DNA of 64,000 nt from contig JAAAUF010000003.1 in NCBI GenBank assembly GCA_015499985.1, positions 43,387 through 107,386 of the forward strand. The letters are read 5' to 3'. A program made the position numbers and the translations under genes. This DNA comes from Haplosporangium gracile. Lineage: Eukaryota; Mortierellomycota; Mortierellomycetes; Mortierellales; Mortierellaceae. Under the pieces are notes generated by a model that was given only the letters and a program-made list of their open reading frames with translations, was not told the origin of the DNA and made no database searches. Below, in pieces: positions 36,674 to 48,069 of the stretch; positions within the stretch are counted from its first letter, which is position 1; every line of letters begins with the position of its first letter.

Positions 36674-37896
36674 TTTTGCTCCTGTGTGTGTGCCGTTATT
36701 CTTGTAGAGAGTGGTTGTTTTTGGTGGGTGTATGTGTGTATATATGTGAGGAGAGTAAGAAGGGGTGGAAACTTGTAGGAAGAGGGCAGTTTTGTGTGTG
36801 TGAGAGAGGAGTGTTTATTGTATGGAAGAATGAGAGAGTGAGGGAGGGAGGAGTGCGAGGAGAGTAAGAAGAGTGAGGACAGTGTGTTTTGCAACTGCGA
36901 GTGAAGACTGACGTTGAGTCGATGTAGATGGGAGTGAACAAAGAAAAGTGAAGAAGAAAAAAGAAAAAAAGAAAAAAAATGGTAGGGAGGAGGCATTCTT
37001 TTATATATATTTTTTTCTTTTTTTTGGTGGCGCTGACAAAAGAAATCTGCTGTGCCCGTGCCCCAATTTGATCATGTGCCCGCCTTCTTTTGTAATTCGC
37101 CTGAATTGACCACACTTTTGAGAATTCACTTTGCTCCTCACACTCTTCTTTCTCTCACCTCCTTTCTCTCCCTTGCATCCGTTAGATCTCTTCTTTTGTC
37201 ACTCAAGGAAGAAAAAAATGAGTTCTCCCAATGATTTGATGCTTGGATGTAAAAAATAAAAATAATCCTTCGCCTTTTTTTTTTAAACATCCACACACAT
37301 GCACTCTATCCCCTAGCCCCTTTTCTTGCTTTCATTTTTTTTTCCGTCGCTCTCTTTCTTGCCTGTTTTTTGACGCTGGTCAACCATGTCCAGACGACAC
37401 ATCCATCCATATGCAATTGCAATACGAGCTACTTTCTCTCAATGCAGATGCTTCAAGTGTCAAAAAATAAGGCCAAAACAAGAGGCATCAAGGCATCGAC
37501 ATCCGTTGATACACATCGAACATTTCAGTGTTTTCCCTGAAAATGGACAGTGGTAGGGAAAAAGAGGAGGGGTGGGGAGCACAGCAGCGTGTTACTTGAC
37601 TAATGTCTTTGGAAAAGAAACTATCCCCTTGAATCGTTGCTGGCTTTTCCTAATTCGGCTTAAAATGACCTACAAGTAGTGAACCAAGGAATACCTTCTT
37701 AGAGTGGCGTGTGTGTTCGTGGTGCCCCTGCTCTCTCTCTGCCTTCCTTTTAAGTTTTGTTTCATCCTTTTGCTTCTACTGTAATCACTTTCATCGTATT
37801 AGTCATCTTGTTCTTTAACGTTCATAAACAAGTTATCGACGTTTTTATTCATTCCTCATAACAGAGGTGTTGTTTTTAAGGCAGCAAGACATGAAT
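36674..37896. other. Intergenic, promoter of the Elf1-domain gene
   Basis: In the minus sense 36680-37000 is strongly C/T-rich and ends at the Elf1 start, so it is probably promoter and leader. The remainder is AT-rich with C/T clusters. In the minus frames of 37250-37896 no 2-oxoglutarate dioxygenase motif was found, which matters for the truncated gene next door. Confidence 0.5.
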
Positions 37897-38905
37897 CTAC
37901 CGAGTAAGAATCATCTCCCAGGGGTAAAAACTCTGATGCCCCGGCTGAGCCTTCAACCTTGTCTCTTCCTCTCCTACTTCTCCTTCATCTCCCTTCAAAA
38001 CCTGCAACCCCCGGGACCAAGTCACTTCCAACCCATGCTGATACACCTGGATCGACGATACAGACATATCCTTCGGCACTTGCTCCGTAAAATGTAACTT
38101 CTGGCGTGTTGAGGTGTGGACGCATTTTGAGCAGGGGCAGTTATCACGGAGCCAGATGTTGTCGAATGTGAAGGTGAGGTGTTGTGAGTGGCAAAATTGG
38201 GAGTTTGGGGGTGGGGTGATAATGAGCGAGGTTGAGTCGCGAGTGATTTGGACCATAGGTAGGGTTGGGTCTTGATAATATGGTTCTTGCTTTGGTGAGG
38301 CGAAAGAAGAGAGATAGTCATCGTCGTTGTTATTGATAGCGACCTCGACGGAAGAAGAGGAGGAGTGCTCCTGGATGTGGACAGGGCGGCTGGCTCGTGT
38401 GGCGAGATCCCGTTGCTGTTGCAGGGACTGGTCTTCGAGGTGGGAGGGGCAGAAGGTGAGCACCGAAGACGAGGTTGTGTGGATTGGGCGGATAGATGTA
38501 GTTGTTGCAGTTGCTGTAGCCATCGCGGGCAGGAGAGACCGAAGAGCAGCAGAGACGGCGCTAGTGGTCCCTGTGGATGCGAGGGTGGTATTTGTTGGTT
38601 GACGGTGCGACGTTGCCTAATCATAATAGGGAAAGACGAATGGACGTTTGTTATTTCAGCGGAGTATCGTTGGTATTCTGGGTAGTGTATGTGGTTGAGT
38701 ATGAAGGGGTTGATTTGTTGGCTGAGTTTAGTGAAGAGAAGACAGTGAGGCAAAAAAAAAGGAAAAGATGGAGCTGTGGGACAGAGTTGACCATTTGGAG
38801 TGAACCGTGGGAACCTTCGAGGTTGAGATTTTTGTTTACCCTTGTTGTTGCCCGGAGGAGATTAGGAGTGGTTCTCGAGAAGGGAGAGATAGTGTACTTG
38901 AGCAT
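37897..38905 (-). CDS. Truncated gamma-butyrobetaine/trimethyllysine dioxygenase-like protein, N-terminal domain only
   Basis: Two exons (minus): 38840-38905 and 37897-38616, joined in phase to give 261 residues. The start is an R/S/T-rich amphipathic leader (MLKYTISPFSRTTPNLLRAT) of mitochondrial type. Residues about 150-250 form the small GBBH-like N-terminal domain that binds zinc in this family (FDNIWLRDNCPCSKCVH, then TRQKLHF), ending at HQSFYPWEMILTR and a stop. Full-length enzymes continue with about 280 residues carrying the HxD...H iron site and hydroxylate trimethyllysine or gamma-butyrobetaine in carnitine synthesis. None of that was found downstream, so it is either a broken gene or a stand-alone domain. 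The CGG-TAG at the end (CG|GTAGAT) could also be a weak donor leading to an exon I could not find. Confidence 0.6.
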
Positions 38906-39484
38906 CTTGTTGGATGTATGTGTAGAGAGGAAGAGAGGAAGGTGTGTGGGTGTGTTTTGGAGTAGGTGAAAGAGGGAGAGGCTGATGACGGTGAAGTAGA
39001 GAAGAATGGAGTGGAGAAAAGAGAGAAAAGAAAAAGAAAAAGAAAAAGAAAAAGAGAGAAGAAAAGAAAAGAGCGGAAAACAAACAACAAAGTACAAAAG
39101 ACGGCCAAAGGGGTCAGACAAGAGCAAGGTTTCCCCCTGACGACCGCGAGGGAAATCTCCCCACAGAAACAAATCTGTGTAAGAGCAGCCCAATCACAGC
39201 CCATGTCCATCCTCAACCTTATTGCACTCATTCATTTGAATATTTCCGACGACTTTTTGACTAACAGCAACGCCATGCCCTCAAAAGCCTTTGAGCTTTT
39301 GCCACTCTTCGGTTTACTATTGTAGCTTGTTGTCCACTCTGCCTTCTTCTCTTACTACTTCCACAAGGCATTGGTTCCAAGAAAAAGAATAGGGTATCGG
39401 GGTGGAGTTTATTTGTCAAAGGATCGTAATGGTACAAGAAGAGCAGGGAGAGTAGTAATGAATAAAAAGAAGAGCCAAGTAGTG
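38906..39484. other. Intergenic, upstream of the truncated dioxygenase
   Basis: Minus-sense C/T-rich leader at about 38930-39090, including an (AAAAAG)n run on plus at about 39026-39056. From 39100 to 39484 lies the 3' flank of the PEN-2-like gene. No further gene seen. Confidence 0.5.
39026..39056. repeat. (AAAAAG)n microsatellite
   Basis: About five tandem hexanucleotide units, giving a polypyrimidine tract in the sense of the minus-strand gene. Confidence 0.85.
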
Positions 39485-40049
39485 TTAGACACCCTTAACG
39501 AGGACCACGGTCAGGGTGTCGCCCGTGGTACCCCAGTTCAGACGCTGGTTGACAAAGATTCCGAACCATACAGAGAAAACCACAAACAAAACCACTGACA
39601 GTATTCCAGAGAGTAGCATATCTAGGTAAAATAAATAAAAAAGAGTAAGGATGAGTAACACACTTGACTTAATTGCTGTTATGCCTTTTGTTGCTTCCTT
39701 TGCATGGATGGATGAAAAAGAATATCTTTGCTTTAGAAGTTGATCTCTGTCCTGTCCGTAAAAAGTCCTCACTGACCAGGTCGACCGGCCAGTTGGTCGT
39801 TGCGCCTGACTAGTCCCGGCTTGAAGTTGTATGCCACAACAAGTCCTCCTTTTTGCTTCATTACACCAACGTAAAGTGAAACTTACAATAGCGTACTTGT
39901 GGACTGAGATCAGCACGTTTCCTAACAGGCCAGACGTAAAGAACGTTATAGATCCAGAGCATGGGCAAGAGAGCGAAGCCACCAAAGAACAGTTTCTTGG
40001 ACGCTGCCAGAATCTCCTCTGGCTTCATCTTTTCAATCGGCTTTGCCAT
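39485..40049 (-). CDS. PEN-2-like gamma-secretase subunit
   Basis: Two exons (minus): 39887-40049 and 39485-39621. The phase-1 junction gives 99 residues, almost the 101 of human PEN-2. Helix 1 carries the family signature KKLFFGGFALLPMLWIYNVL. A hydrophilic loop (PVRKRADLSPQVRYY) leads to helix 2, MLLSGILSVVLFVVFSVWFG, and the end reads NWGTTGDTLTVVLVKG, matching the RWGALGDYLSF-type PEN-2 tail. PEN-2 activates presenilin within the intramembrane gamma-secretase complex in endosomal membranes. The intron of 265 bases is longer than most here; a candidate extra exon at about 39778-39810 breaks phase and was not used. The gene shares a promoter of about 370 bases with the acidic-protein gene on the plus strand. 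Confidence 0.8.
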
Positions 40050-40417
40050 TCCTGCTAAAGTTGTGGCGTTGGTTGGTTTGGTTGTGCTTTGATGGTGTTT
40101 TTGTTGTGGCTAAAGATGTGAGTAGAGTGAGAATGAAGAGAGAGAGAGAGAGAGAGAGAGCGCGAGGAAGAGAAAAAGAGCAAGAGTGGTTTGTGAATGC
40201 GAGTGTTGTTGTTCGGTTGAATGTAACAAAGATTAGTGAGTTTGAGTCTGTCGAGATGATTTAATGGTCCCACCCTTCACATTGCACTTTCTCCCTTTCG
40301 CTGAGCCAAATGGTCACGTGTCATGGATCCTCCAGTCTTTTTTTCAAGCTTCGCCTGTTCCTGAACAAAAACGATCTTTTACCATTCAACAAACACACAG
40401 AAGCAAGCGAGGAAGAA
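40050..40417. promoter_or_regulatory. Bidirectional promoter between the PEN-2-like and acidic-protein genes
   Basis: 368 bases separate the two divergent start codons. It contains a (GA)n microsatellite at 40138-40160 and an E-box core CACGTG at 40315-40320 in the context GGTCACGTGTC. An upstream in-frame ATG at 40310 exists for the plus gene. Confidence 0.5.
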
Positions 40418-41785
40418 ATGAACGCGCTGGTCAGCTACGCCAGCGATTCGGATTCGGATTCGGACTCGAACTCGAACGAAGGTCTCACCGCCATCGTTGT
40501 CGAACAAAAGACAGTTCCTCCGAACACTGCGTCCACGCCGACACCAATAACAATTTCGTCAGCAACACAGTCTAAACACCAAACACCAGAAGGCACCCCA
40601 GGAACTCGGACACCAGATCTCCGGGAAGAAACTAATGCCCAGCAAGACAATCAGGAAGAACAGCAACAGCAACAGCAAGACGAAAATGATGATGAAGATG
40701 ATTTCGTATTAGCAGCGTTGAAGGATCTTCAATCCTTTGCGGCCTCTGTCGACGACTTCACAGCCTCGGCTCAGGATGATGATGACACAATAGCTTCAGT
40801 AGCTGTACCAGTTGAGAATTCGCCTCTGGCTACTGCTACTGCTATCGTCACTGTCTCTGGTGCTCAACCTTCACCAGATTTAGACGAGTTCGATTCGACA
40901 GACATGGAAGTCGATCAAACTGACACAGCAACAACAACTACAGCACCTCAATCAACAACATCCATCGAGTTTACGACAGAGCAACAAATCGTATTCGACT
41001 CGTTCCTCCAAGAAATTAAGGCCATCCCACTCCTCCCGCTACCTTCCACCGACCAACTGCCCCTTCCTCCCAGGAAATCATCTCATGGCCCTTCCTCCGC
41101 ATCCACTTCAAAATCAACACTGGTTGACGATGACGACTGCTGGATCCAAGCACAAACCCCACAAACAATCTACAGCCGGATCCACCAACTCTCTACACTA
41201 CCCCAAACAGAAAAGTTTAACCCCAAGGAAGTCGAAAACCGGTTAATCGAATTTGCGATCCGGCTTTTGGATTGGGAGCAGGGCGGGCTTAAACATGTGT
41301 ATTTTTTGGGTGAGGAACGAGCCTTCAGGGAACTAGAGTCTCGGAGGCGGAAGGAGGAGGAAGAGAAGAAAATATCTAGAGAGAGCAGTGATGACGATGA
41401 GGGGGACGAAAGCGAGTCTGACGCTGGAAGAGGAGGCACAGTACCACGGTATGGTGGTGTAGTAGGCGAGATGATCGAGTTTATGCACACCGTTGAGGAG
41501 ATCGCTCCACCGGATGACCATTGGTCGGTCGTTTGGAGTCTAAAGGAGCTTAGCTATGGGTTCTATCATCCCGCGACAGTAAGTACTCTTCTCATCTTTT
41601 GTTCGATTTCTTTTGAGCTTAATTTTTTTTTTTAAATATCGTTGCTAATTAATTTTTTTTTGTTTGCCTTTACGATTTTTTTGCAGGGGACGCAATTGGA
41701 GGAGTACCCGTCAATAGAATTACGGAATCGCCTCAATCCGCCATCGTCTTCTTCAGGAACAATAATCCCAATGACCGCCAGTTGA
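40418..41785 (+). CDS. Acidic protein of unknown function
   Basis: Two exons, 40418-41578 and 41687-41785, give 419 residues. The ATG at 40418 was chosen because the product then starts MNALVSYASDSDSDSDSNSN, a common opening for nuclear acidic proteins; the ATG at 40310 would add 36 residues. Order: SD run, Q/D/E-rich acidic stretch (about 70-105), a helix-prone region TTEQQIVFDSFLQEIKAIPL, then a conserved-looking C-terminal half (FNPKEVENRLIEFAIRLLDW, HWSVVWSLKELSYGFYHPAT). I do not recognise the family; a loose resemblance to formin-binding protein 4 is noted but not relied on. Confidence 0.7.
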
Positions 41786-41987
41786 ATAAAAACGTGAGTT
41801 TTGCCCAGGAGAATCAGAGTGATGAGTTTATTCCCAGTATCGCGTGATACTACCAGAAAAAAGGGAAGTGTGCAATGCAGTGTGTATGTTGGTGGTGGGT
41901 ATGAACCCTATGACAATGCGGTAAAAGAATGCAAGCTGAAAGCAAAGGGGAAAAGGCAAAAGAAAAAAAAAGATTGGGAGTATGGGC

Positions 41988-43958
41988 TTAAGAGTTGAAG
42001 ACGGCATCCATTGCCTGGCGTTGCCGCTCCTCCTCCTCACGCTGTCGTCGTTCTTCCTGACGTTGTGCCTCTCGAGCATCTATCGAAAGGAGTTATTGTA
42101 GGTAGAGAGATGGGGTCAGCGCATGATAAATCATCATGGTGAGGGATATTTTTGAATATGTGAAATTTATAAAAGTACCTTTGGCAGCTTGGATCTGGGC
42201 TTTCTCTTCGGCGATCTGCTCAGGCGTCCGTCTAACTCGCAAACCCAATGCACCCTGGACAAGTCGTCGCGCAACAGAATCAGTCTTGGCTGGTCGAATT
42301 CCATTATATGCACCACTTGACGGCTTTCCTGCATTCCGGATACTGTCCTTATCAGGTCCATTATATGGCTTGATCTTTGCAATCTGGTTCGTCAAATTGG
42401 CGATATGTGCTTGTTTCGCTATTAGCACAATGGGGGAAGAAAAATGTCAGGGGATGCGAAACGACGACAGCATGCGTAATGATATAAAAAGGTTTAAAAA
42501 GAAGAGTGGTAACGTACCGACAGCGGCAGATTCAAAGATGACTAAGGCTTTGGTCTCATCGACCCATTTAATCCTAAAGCCTCCTGATCGGTTCTCGTAG
42601 GCTGCAAACATGTCTGTCAAATGTGCAGTCTTGATCGACGCTGAAAAGTCGTAGAGCTCCAAAATATATATGTCGTCGTTGGATACTAGTAATAGTGAAA
42701 AAAAACAAGATTCAAGAAAGAAGAAGGAATGTAAGAGGCGAGGCAAGTAGATACTTAAGCTTCACACTACATTCAGGAGAGCTAAAAATGGAAAGGAAAG
42801 CTTACTTTCTGACCAGTTGCCAATCTTAGACGGGGTGGAGCTTGAAGAGGTAAGTAAATGCTCCGCTGGGTGCCGACGAGTGTCTTTCGGAGCGGCTGGG
42901 ATGGCATCGTCATCCGAGTTTTGTAGGGCCAATTCCCATTCCTCGGGCTCGTCCGTACTTTCGGTGCTGTCGGGCGATCCAGAACGCGAAGTCGAGGCTG
43001 ATGTCGACAGGCGGACGCGCTCAAACTGCGCCGTAAGGTCCGATTCCTGATCCTTACCATCAGTAGTTCCTGGAGTTCCAATTGTCGTAGTAGTCTCGGT
43101 CGGTTTGGGCATCTCTCTCCTCCAAGATCCTTCATCGGATCGGTCCGGCCTCCTTGATGCAGCAGCATTAAAGTCCTGTGTCCGTCCAGATGATCGCGAA
43201 TACGTTGATGTAGAAGATGACTGATTGTTGTTGTTGGTAGATCGAGGTGAAGTGTAACTGCTTGATCGTGAAAAGGACGAATTGGGTCTGTTCTCATCAT
43301 CGCTGTAGCGTCTGAGGACGGTCGCATCGAAATTACGTCCTCGCGGTGGATGCCGTGGTGCTGGTGGTGGCGCCTGTGCTGCTGGGGATGGCTGTTGTGA
43401 TGAGGGCGAGGAGGTTGATGCAGAGCCGTATCCACTCTTGTTGGTGTTGTTCCTGCTGGACCCATTCCCATTCGATCCGTTGCCTTTGTAGTCCCGGTCC
43501 CGACCTCCTCTGATGCCACCGTTTCCACTGTTCGTCTTTGAAGCACCGGAGCCACCGCCGTTTGTTCCAGGTCTCATAAACTTTCCTCGACCACGACGTT
43601 GAACATCACTGCTCGATGAATTGTTGCCTGACTTGGAGGACGAAGATGTATCCTCAAGTCCATCCTCCCGACCATAGTTGCTATTGCTGCGAGTAGTCAA
43701 AGCATTCCGAGGAGCCGCTGGTCCGTTGGCCTGTCGAGGTGATGAGGCAGTCGAGCTCTGTCGAGAGTCGGTTGATTCTGAAGGAGGAGGAGGATTGGAG
43801 GCATCGTCGTTGGCTCCCCGACGGTGACGCGGGATGTAGACATCGACCTTTGGTAGGCGCCTGCTTGCACCATCTCCATCTCCGTTGCTGTTGCTGTTGC
43901 TATTGCCTCCGTTTCGGCCACTGCTACCGCCACGGGGTTGGCTCTGTGGTGGGTCCAT
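41988..43958 (-). CDS. R3HCC1L-like RNA-associated protein
   Basis: Four exons (minus): 42806-43958, 42518-42685, 42179-42418, 41988-42079, phase-consistent, 550 residues. The first 385 residues are disordered (G/N/S/R-rich) after RRLPKVDVYIPRHRR. The conserved core is an RRM-like fold, IYILELYDFSASIKTAHLTD...GFRIKWVDETKALVIF, matching the C-terminal domain of R3HCC1/R3HCC1L, followed by a basic region (VQGALGLRVRRTPEQIAEEK) and a charged coiled coil to the end. Animal R3HCC1L associates with exon-junction-complex proteins. No R3H motif is visible here. A role in RNA handling is inference. It is convergent with the acidic-protein gene, 202 bases apart. Confidence 0.75.
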
Positions 43959-44270
43959 TGTAGGGGTTATTTGCAGGTTATGGCTTGACTCCTGTCCGTG
44001 ATGTGTAAGTGAGAAAAGGGGGGACTGATGGAAGGTTCGTGAAGTAAAAATGTATGTAGGCGAAAAAGGAAAACTAGGAAAGAGAAGAAAATGAAAGGTC
44101 CCTTTTCTTTGGTTCAAATAATGGAACAAAGCCACACCCTCCATATTTCTCGAAAAAGGCTGCTCCTCCATCAGTTTGGTTCATTCTTCAAACACACCTC
44201 AGCAAACACATTCAGCCAAGGAACAAAAACATATAGGACAATCACAGGAATAACAGAGGAGCACAGCAAC
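43959..44270. promoter_or_regulatory. Bidirectional promoter between R3HCC1L-like and Tls1-like genes
   Basis: 312 bases separate the divergent starts. The minus-sense frame stays open upstream of the ATG at 43958, so a slightly longer N-terminus is possible for that gene. Confidence 0.5.
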
Positions 44271-45856
44271 ATGAGCACAAACATCAAGAAACGCAATTAC
44301 CGCAAGAAGCGCGAGGACACTCCAGAGGACTCACCTGCTGCAGGCGGCACCTCGTCCGAGGTAGGAGCAGCAGCAGCCGAGGGGATAGCTGCCCAGGACG
44401 ACGAACCAGAAGGACTCAGGTACGCAAGCTTACCGTATCCTCAATCAGCAGCGTTTTTTACAGGCGATCACGAATATGACACTTGAACTGTTTGACTAAT
44501 CATTGTCATCGTATGATTCACAAAACTGGAAAAACAAATAGCCTGGACGAGCTAATTGAGCTTCGCAAGTTTCGCCAGCGTCCCGCAGGAATTGCAGCCG
44601 TTGATCTACTGGTTGGAGACACGACAGGAAAGAAAAAGAAGAAGGACAAGATTGTTGCTGCCGATCCGTACAAGCTGCTGTCAGGAGGAGGACTCGTTGA
44701 TATGGATGAAGTCCGCCGCAACGAAGAAGGGTATGCGATTTCTTTATGATTGTTCGGAAGGAGGTAGTAATGTGATGTACCAGTCTGCTTGTGATGTTCT
44801 AACTTAAACTTTTCAAACATGTAGTGAATCGTCAACAAAGTCAGGAATGATGAACACGTTCACGAAACAGACGAACACTCTGGATGTCGACAAACACATG
44901 ATGAAGTATATCGAGGACGAGATGAAGAAACGTCGAGGAGAGGCTGGAGATGGCGAGGATATGAATGAGCAGTCTGGAAACTATAACGGAGACACCGATA
45001 TTCTGGATGAGCTCGGAATCAGGGTATGTCTTGGGGATCCTTGGATTTATGAGAGCTTTTTTTTGGTATAGCTGTGCTGTTATAATGTGATATTTCGATT
45101 AGGTGTTTTTTTGACTGACGCTATTATTACTGATGTTGTGGTATTAGAAAACGGCACCAAGACCTGAGCAGGAAGGAAATGTCCAGCTCTCAACAACCAT
45201 GTTGACCGCCATCCCAGAAGTAGACCTTGGCATGGAGTACGTCTCAGAGTGATGTTATTTGATCGGGTCATTCTTTGTTTTGCGAGATTAGCATGCAAAG
45301 TAAGGTGATGTTAACTGATATATTGCGCTTTCAATTATTTGTATCATCACCTCATTTTCATAGTGCAAGGCTGAAAAATATCGAGGAGACCGAGAAGGCA
45401 AAGCGCAAGCTGTATGAGGAACGGTCAACTACAAGTATCACTGCCAACGAAAGAGTAAATATCATACCCTTCACTGCCAATCAACACAGCGCCTTCACTG
45501 GTCAACTCATACGAGTCGCACCTCTTGACATCTAAATCAACTATCAAATTTATTCTGCATTATTCATCCTTTCACCATCATAGTTCTCACAACCGGCATA
45601 CATCCCTTCCGACAGCGAACGTATTTCACATCACCGCCAAAACAACCGCAACAACAACAGTAACAACAATAATAGCAATAACAGGAGTAATAACTATAAC
45701 AACAGCAACAACAACAATCAGTCAGGAGGAGTACCCAACCATCGATTTCAAAACTATGGCAACAACAGCAACCATGGTAACAGGGGTGGTGTTGGGCGTG
45801 GTATGGCGACGGATGATCTTGTGATGGAGCGTTTTAAGAAGCGTACCAGGCGCTAG
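44271..45856 (+). CDS. tls1: Tls1/C9orf78 family splicing-associated protein
   Basis: Six exons: 44271-44419, 44542-44730, 44825-45023, 45148-45236, 45364-45454, 45584-45856, all in phase, 329 residues. Family motifs in order: basic start NIKKRNYRKKRED, SLDELIELRKFRQRPAGI, TFTKQTNTLDVDKHMMKYIE, LSTTMLTAIPEVDLGM and a basic end MATDDLVMERFKKRTRR. Fission yeast Tls1 influences splicing of shelterin transcripts through the helicase Brr2, and human C9orf78 (HCA59) is a spliceosome factor. The last exon holds an N-rich insertion of about 45 residues made of AAC codons, absent from compact family members as far as known. Confidence 0.85.
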
Positions 45857-46542
45857 TTGGCATCCTTTCCAGATTAAGTAAGAAAAGCACGTATTACTTA
45901 CCTGTGTTTTTGAAGAGGACGATTCTCCGTAATAAACAAAAAAGCGGCTCGCGTCTTAAAGCAAGACAGACATAGTTTCAGACACACACTGATACGCAAA
46001 AACATATGCTAATATAAGAACATTGTAAACAAAAGCATAGAAAAAGGGGGCAGAGGAAGGGAGCGCGCGTGGTGGGTTGTGGTTGTGTGCGTGTGGACAC
46101 GTTTTTTTTTGTCGTGTGATTGTGGTGCAGACACACAGAAATGCTTAAGTCCTTTAGAAACACTCGTAATTTCATACTTCTGTGCGCATGTGAGGCCACC
46201 GACGTCTGTGAGCTGTCCTCATTTGTTCTCCTGAACGTAATTCTCATACAACAAACATACCAAGCCACAAGAGAACGGAACGTTCGTCGGGAATGACGAG
46301 TTGAGACGGAAAGTATACACAAACAGGTAAGGCACAAACGAACTACACACCCAACAACAGAAAGAGAACCATAGCAGCAAGCAAAGAAAAAGGAAAGTGA
46401 GGGTATGATTTTTTCAATGCATTTATTACGTTGTCTTTCATAATCATTTGTCTTTCTGTAATGTTCAAATCGACGTCTAAGTAGCAGCAGACAAGTGCGG
46501 AGAGTGTTGTTATTCTTGGAGAAAAAGAAACACAGAGCGCGC
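45857..46542. other. Intergenic between convergent genes
   Basis: 3' flanks of the Tls1-like gene (plus) and the ADP/ATP carrier gene (minus). Low GC, scattered repeats and no coding signal; the long minus frame continues the carrier's 3' UTR. Confidence 0.5.
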
Positions 46543-48069
46543 TTATCCGGAACCGCCAGAGTAGGCCTTGCCGAAGAAGATGACCTGGAGCTGATCGTAA
46601 CCAGACAAGACACCGGCACCAGCGATGGCACGGAGAACGTTGGCACCAGCACCCTTGAAGAGGGACTTGTAACCCTCCTTGTTGACGATCTGCTTGAAGG
46701 CATCGAACGAGGAAGAGTACTTGACGGCCTCACCAGAGGTCATCATCATTCTTCTGCGGACGGTATCAACGGGGTAGGAGGCGAGACCAGCCAAGTTGGT
46801 GACACCGAATCCGAGAATGAAGGAGGCGAGGAAAGATCCCTGGAGCTGAGCGGGCAACAAGGGCTTGACGGAATCGTAGAGACCGAAGTACAAACCACGG
46901 TAAATAATAATACCGAAAGCAGAGAGAGGGAAACCACGGTAAAGACCGGCAACACCATCGGTAGCGATGGTCTTGCGGTAGACATCAATGAGACCGTTGA
47001 ACTGGCGGGTACCACCGTTCTTGCCCTTGGCGTCGTTGGCAAGACGGGTACGGGCGTAATCCAAAGAGTAGACGAAGAGGAGGGAGCAGGCACCAGCGGC
47101 ACCACCGGAGGCAATGTTACCGGCGAACCACTTGGCGTAACCGTCACGCTCCTTCTTGAAGTTGAACATGGCCTTGAAGTAATCCTTGAAAGCGAAGTTC
47201 AAAGCCTGGGTGGGGAAGTAACGGATGACGTTGGCGGTGTTACCTCTCCAGAGGGGCTTGATACCCTCATCGGCAATGACACGCTTGAAGCAGTCAGAGA
47301 TGCCCTTGTAGGGGTGGGAGAGACGGCCGGTCTTGAGCATCTCATCCTGGTTCTGGAGGAGAAGCTTGATACGCTCAATGGGGGCAGCAGCGGTCTTGGA
47401 GACGGCGGCAGAAACACCTCCCTATTTGATTGTAATAAAAAGATAAAGCAAACATGTTAGCAAGTGGAACCAACTGGTTAAAGGGCGCTTGAGCGAGACA
47501 AGTGAGAGCTAAAACCGAGCCAGGAGAAAGCCAAGGGCGGAGTAGATGAAAGAAAAAAAGTGATCGGGAAAAACGAGAAGTGGGAGTCGTGAGGTCGGGT
47601 CGGGTGTTGTTGATCGAGATCACAAGGCCAGAGAGAAAAAAGGACGAGGACGGAAAAGGGAAGGGTCGAGGAGGGATAAAAAAAAAAAAGCAGGGGCAAC
47701 GTCGCAGAAGGAACACCGAAAACGAACGAACAACGATAAGAAAAGCATACACCAAGTAAACTAACTCGCTTGCTTCCATCTGCTTCTCTCTGCCACTGTC
47801 ATCATCTTCCATCCGTCTGCCAAGTGTGTTGTTCGTCTGATTTAAGATCGACGACTGTGGTTGATCCCCGATCTCGTTGATTTAATTTTTTCTGCGTCGT
47901 CGTTCGTTCGTTCGTTCGTTCGCTCTTCCCTACGATTACAATGATAGCAATGCTGTAGACGAGAAAGGGAAGAAAGGGAAGAAGTAGATATGACAGAGAG
48001 TATCCCTACCATGAGGAAATCGGCGGCGAAAGCCTTGGCGTCCTTCTTAGGCTTGGTCTGGGTAGACAT
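46543..48069 (-). CDS. aac: Mitochondrial ADP/ATP carrier
   Basis: Two exons (minus): 48010-48069 and 46543-47421, 312 residues. The short first exon encodes a K/A-rich start ([20 protein letters not shown]); the second begins [20 protein letters not shown]. Three mitochondrial-carrier repeats are visible, with [23 protein letters not shown] and [17 protein letters not shown] is the diagnostic ADP/ATP-carrier hexapeptide. The protein exchanges cytosolic ADP for matrix ATP across the inner membrane. Codon choice is strongly biased to C- and G-ending codons (GTC, AAG, TAC), the strongest bias in the window, as expected for a highly expressed gene. The intron of 588 bases is long for this window and is pyrimidine-rich in the sense strand. 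Confidence 0.95.
47901..47922. repeat. (CGTT)n microsatellite in the carrier intron
   Basis: About five tandem tetranucleotide units in the intron of the ADP/ATP carrier, near its 5' end. Confidence 0.85.

Noticed and set aside
39778..39812. Extra exon in the PEN-2-like gene between a CTAG acceptor and a GTCAGT donor
   Set aside because: Including it puts the last exon out of frame, while direct joining gives the expected length and conserved motifs.
42830..43963. Alternative minus frames rich in R, P and H (257 residues)
   Set aside because: They are shadow frames of the S/R/G-rich first exon of the R3HCC1L-like gene, which links in phase to a conserved domain.
46495..47460. A 321-residue plus-strand frame, E/G/T-rich
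   Set aside because: It is antisense to the strongly codon-biased ADP/ATP carrier, which keeps the opposite frame open.
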